Shown: piece by piece, positions 44,898 to 45,230 of the stretch
Layout of the letters: every line of letters begins with the position of its first letter
Position numbering within the stretch: position 1 is the first letter of the stretch
Source: Paraburkholderia atlantica
Lineage (GTDB): Bacteria; Pseudomonadota; Gammaproteobacteria; Burkholderiales; Burkholderiaceae
Assembly: GCF_009362785.1 (NCBI RefSeq)
Contig: NZ_WHNQ01000042.1
Span: 1-45,230, forward strand
Length of the DNA stretch: 45,230 nt
Direction of reading: 5' to 3'
Notes under the pieces: generated by a model
The model's database searches: none
What the model saw: the letters and a program-made list of their open reading frames with translations, nothing else
What the model was told of the DNA's origin: nothing
Position numbers and translations under genes: made by a program

Positions 44898-44921
44898 GTT
44901 GAGGCGGTTGCGACCGCGCAC

Positions 44922-45001
44922 GGCATAAACGCAAATCTATGGTCAGCCTGATTTTTGCAAGCGAGGCGGTGTTGGCATAAATTGGACGTGCGCAAATCTA
45001 T
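44922..45001. repeat. Spaced direct repeat 3' of the MFS gene
   Basis: GGCATAAA occurs at 44922-44929 and 44974-44981; CGCAAATCTAT occurs at 44930-44940 and 44991-45001. In the first copy the two pieces touch; in the second nine bases separate them. The pair therefore looks like a ~19-base unit duplicated 52-61 bases apart with a later insertion or gap. It lies just before the hairpin-rich segment. Confidence 0.7.
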
Positions 45002-45007
45002 CCGGGG

Positions 45008-45215
45008 TCATGATGGGAACAGGTTCCCGCCCCATGATGAGAGCCGCGCCGGGCAAACCTACAAAAGGCCTCAGCGTCTGGCGCTGTTGTTTTTACCAGG
45101 TTGCTTGCCCGGCCGTTGAGTCGTTTGTGCCTTCACGTATCTCGCGTCGCAAAACCAGGAAGGGGTTGAGTACAACGTGATAAGCGACGCCGCGTCAGGC
45201 TGCTGTCACAGCCTG
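45008..45215 (+). ncRNA. Candidate structured RNA, possibly IS110-type bridge RNA or mobile-element end
   Basis: The gene-free right end folds into consecutive hairpins. H1 is at 45008-45040. H2 has stem GCCGGGCAA at 45048-45056 with TTGCCCGGC at 45105-45113, then ACCT/AGGT, an internal loop with 11 bases on each side, and an inner hairpin CAGCG/CGCTG at 45072-45086. H3 has stem GCGTCGC at 45144-45150 with GCGACGC at 45184-45190, a two-sided internal loop, and inner hairpin GTTG-AGTA-CAAC at 45165-45176. H4 is CAGGCTG/CAGCCTG at 45196-45215. Two successive stem/two-sided loop/inner-hairpin units are the known plan of IS110-family bridge RNAs. Attribution is inference; the window ends before any transposase. 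Confidence 0.4.
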
Positions 45216-45230
45216 TTCGCCCTGGTAGTG

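Noticed and set aside
44898..44921. Hairpin GCGGT-TGCG-ACCGC after the MFS stop as its terminator
   Set aside because: Only five base pairs and no T tract; too weak to call.

Overview
The window reads as the chromosome of a member of the Burkholderiaceae, most likely Paraburkholderia, Caballeronia or a close relative. The reasons are very high GC, strong G/C preference at third codon positions, and several gene orders typical of that family: murU-amgK facing lptD-surA-pdxA-rsmA; a metallopeptidase-plsC-gmhB-glyS-glyQ run; a three-gene pntA1-pntA2-pntB transhydrogenase; split pqiA genes with pqiB and pqiC; and cytochrome b561 with two YceI proteins. Genus is inferred from protein content and order only. 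No rRNA, tRNA or CRISPR array was seen.

Layout. 1-6652: a PAS/GGDEF/EAL cyclic-di-GMP protein, a GST-like protein, a hot-dog thioesterase and an Atm1-type ABC exporter. 6656-14442: an envelope block. MurU and AmgK (cell-wall sugar recycling) lie on the minus strand, divergent from lptD-surA-pdxA-rsmA. LptD inserts LPS in the outer membrane, SurA is the chaperone that helps assemble it, PdxA makes a vitamin B6 precursor and RsmA methylates 16S rRNA. 14488-20226: an EamA exporter, nickel-type glyoxalase I, and a polar amino-acid ABC importer (binding lipoprotein, two permeases, ATPase) that ends with an IclR-type regulator. Operator-like palindromes lie upstream of the importer. 20236-25663: metallopeptidase, PlsC-like acyltransferase, GmhB and both glycyl-tRNA synthetase subunits.

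25846-35620: a membrane-anchored FMN glutamate-synthase-like protein, MnmA, a NUDIX hydrolase, proton-translocating transhydrogenase with a strong terminator, a WYL regulator, a VOC gene broken by one in-frame amber codon, and a chemotaxis receptor. 35828-41140: a THUMP-type RNA methyltransferase and a four-gene overlapping pqi operon for lipid transport between membranes. 41488-44897: cytochrome b561, two YceI proteins, a clear terminator and an MHS-type MFS transporter.

The last ~330 bases (44898-45230) have no gene. They hold a spaced direct repeat followed by a dense series of hairpins. Two are built as stem, two-sided internal loop, inner hairpin. That is the plan of the bridge RNA of IS110-family elements, so the window may end inside the non-coding left end of such an element. 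This is the most unusual part of the window, but the transposase that would prove it lies outside. Most of the rest is ordinary core genome; the accessory signals are the importer/IclR cassette, the broken VOC gene and the right end.
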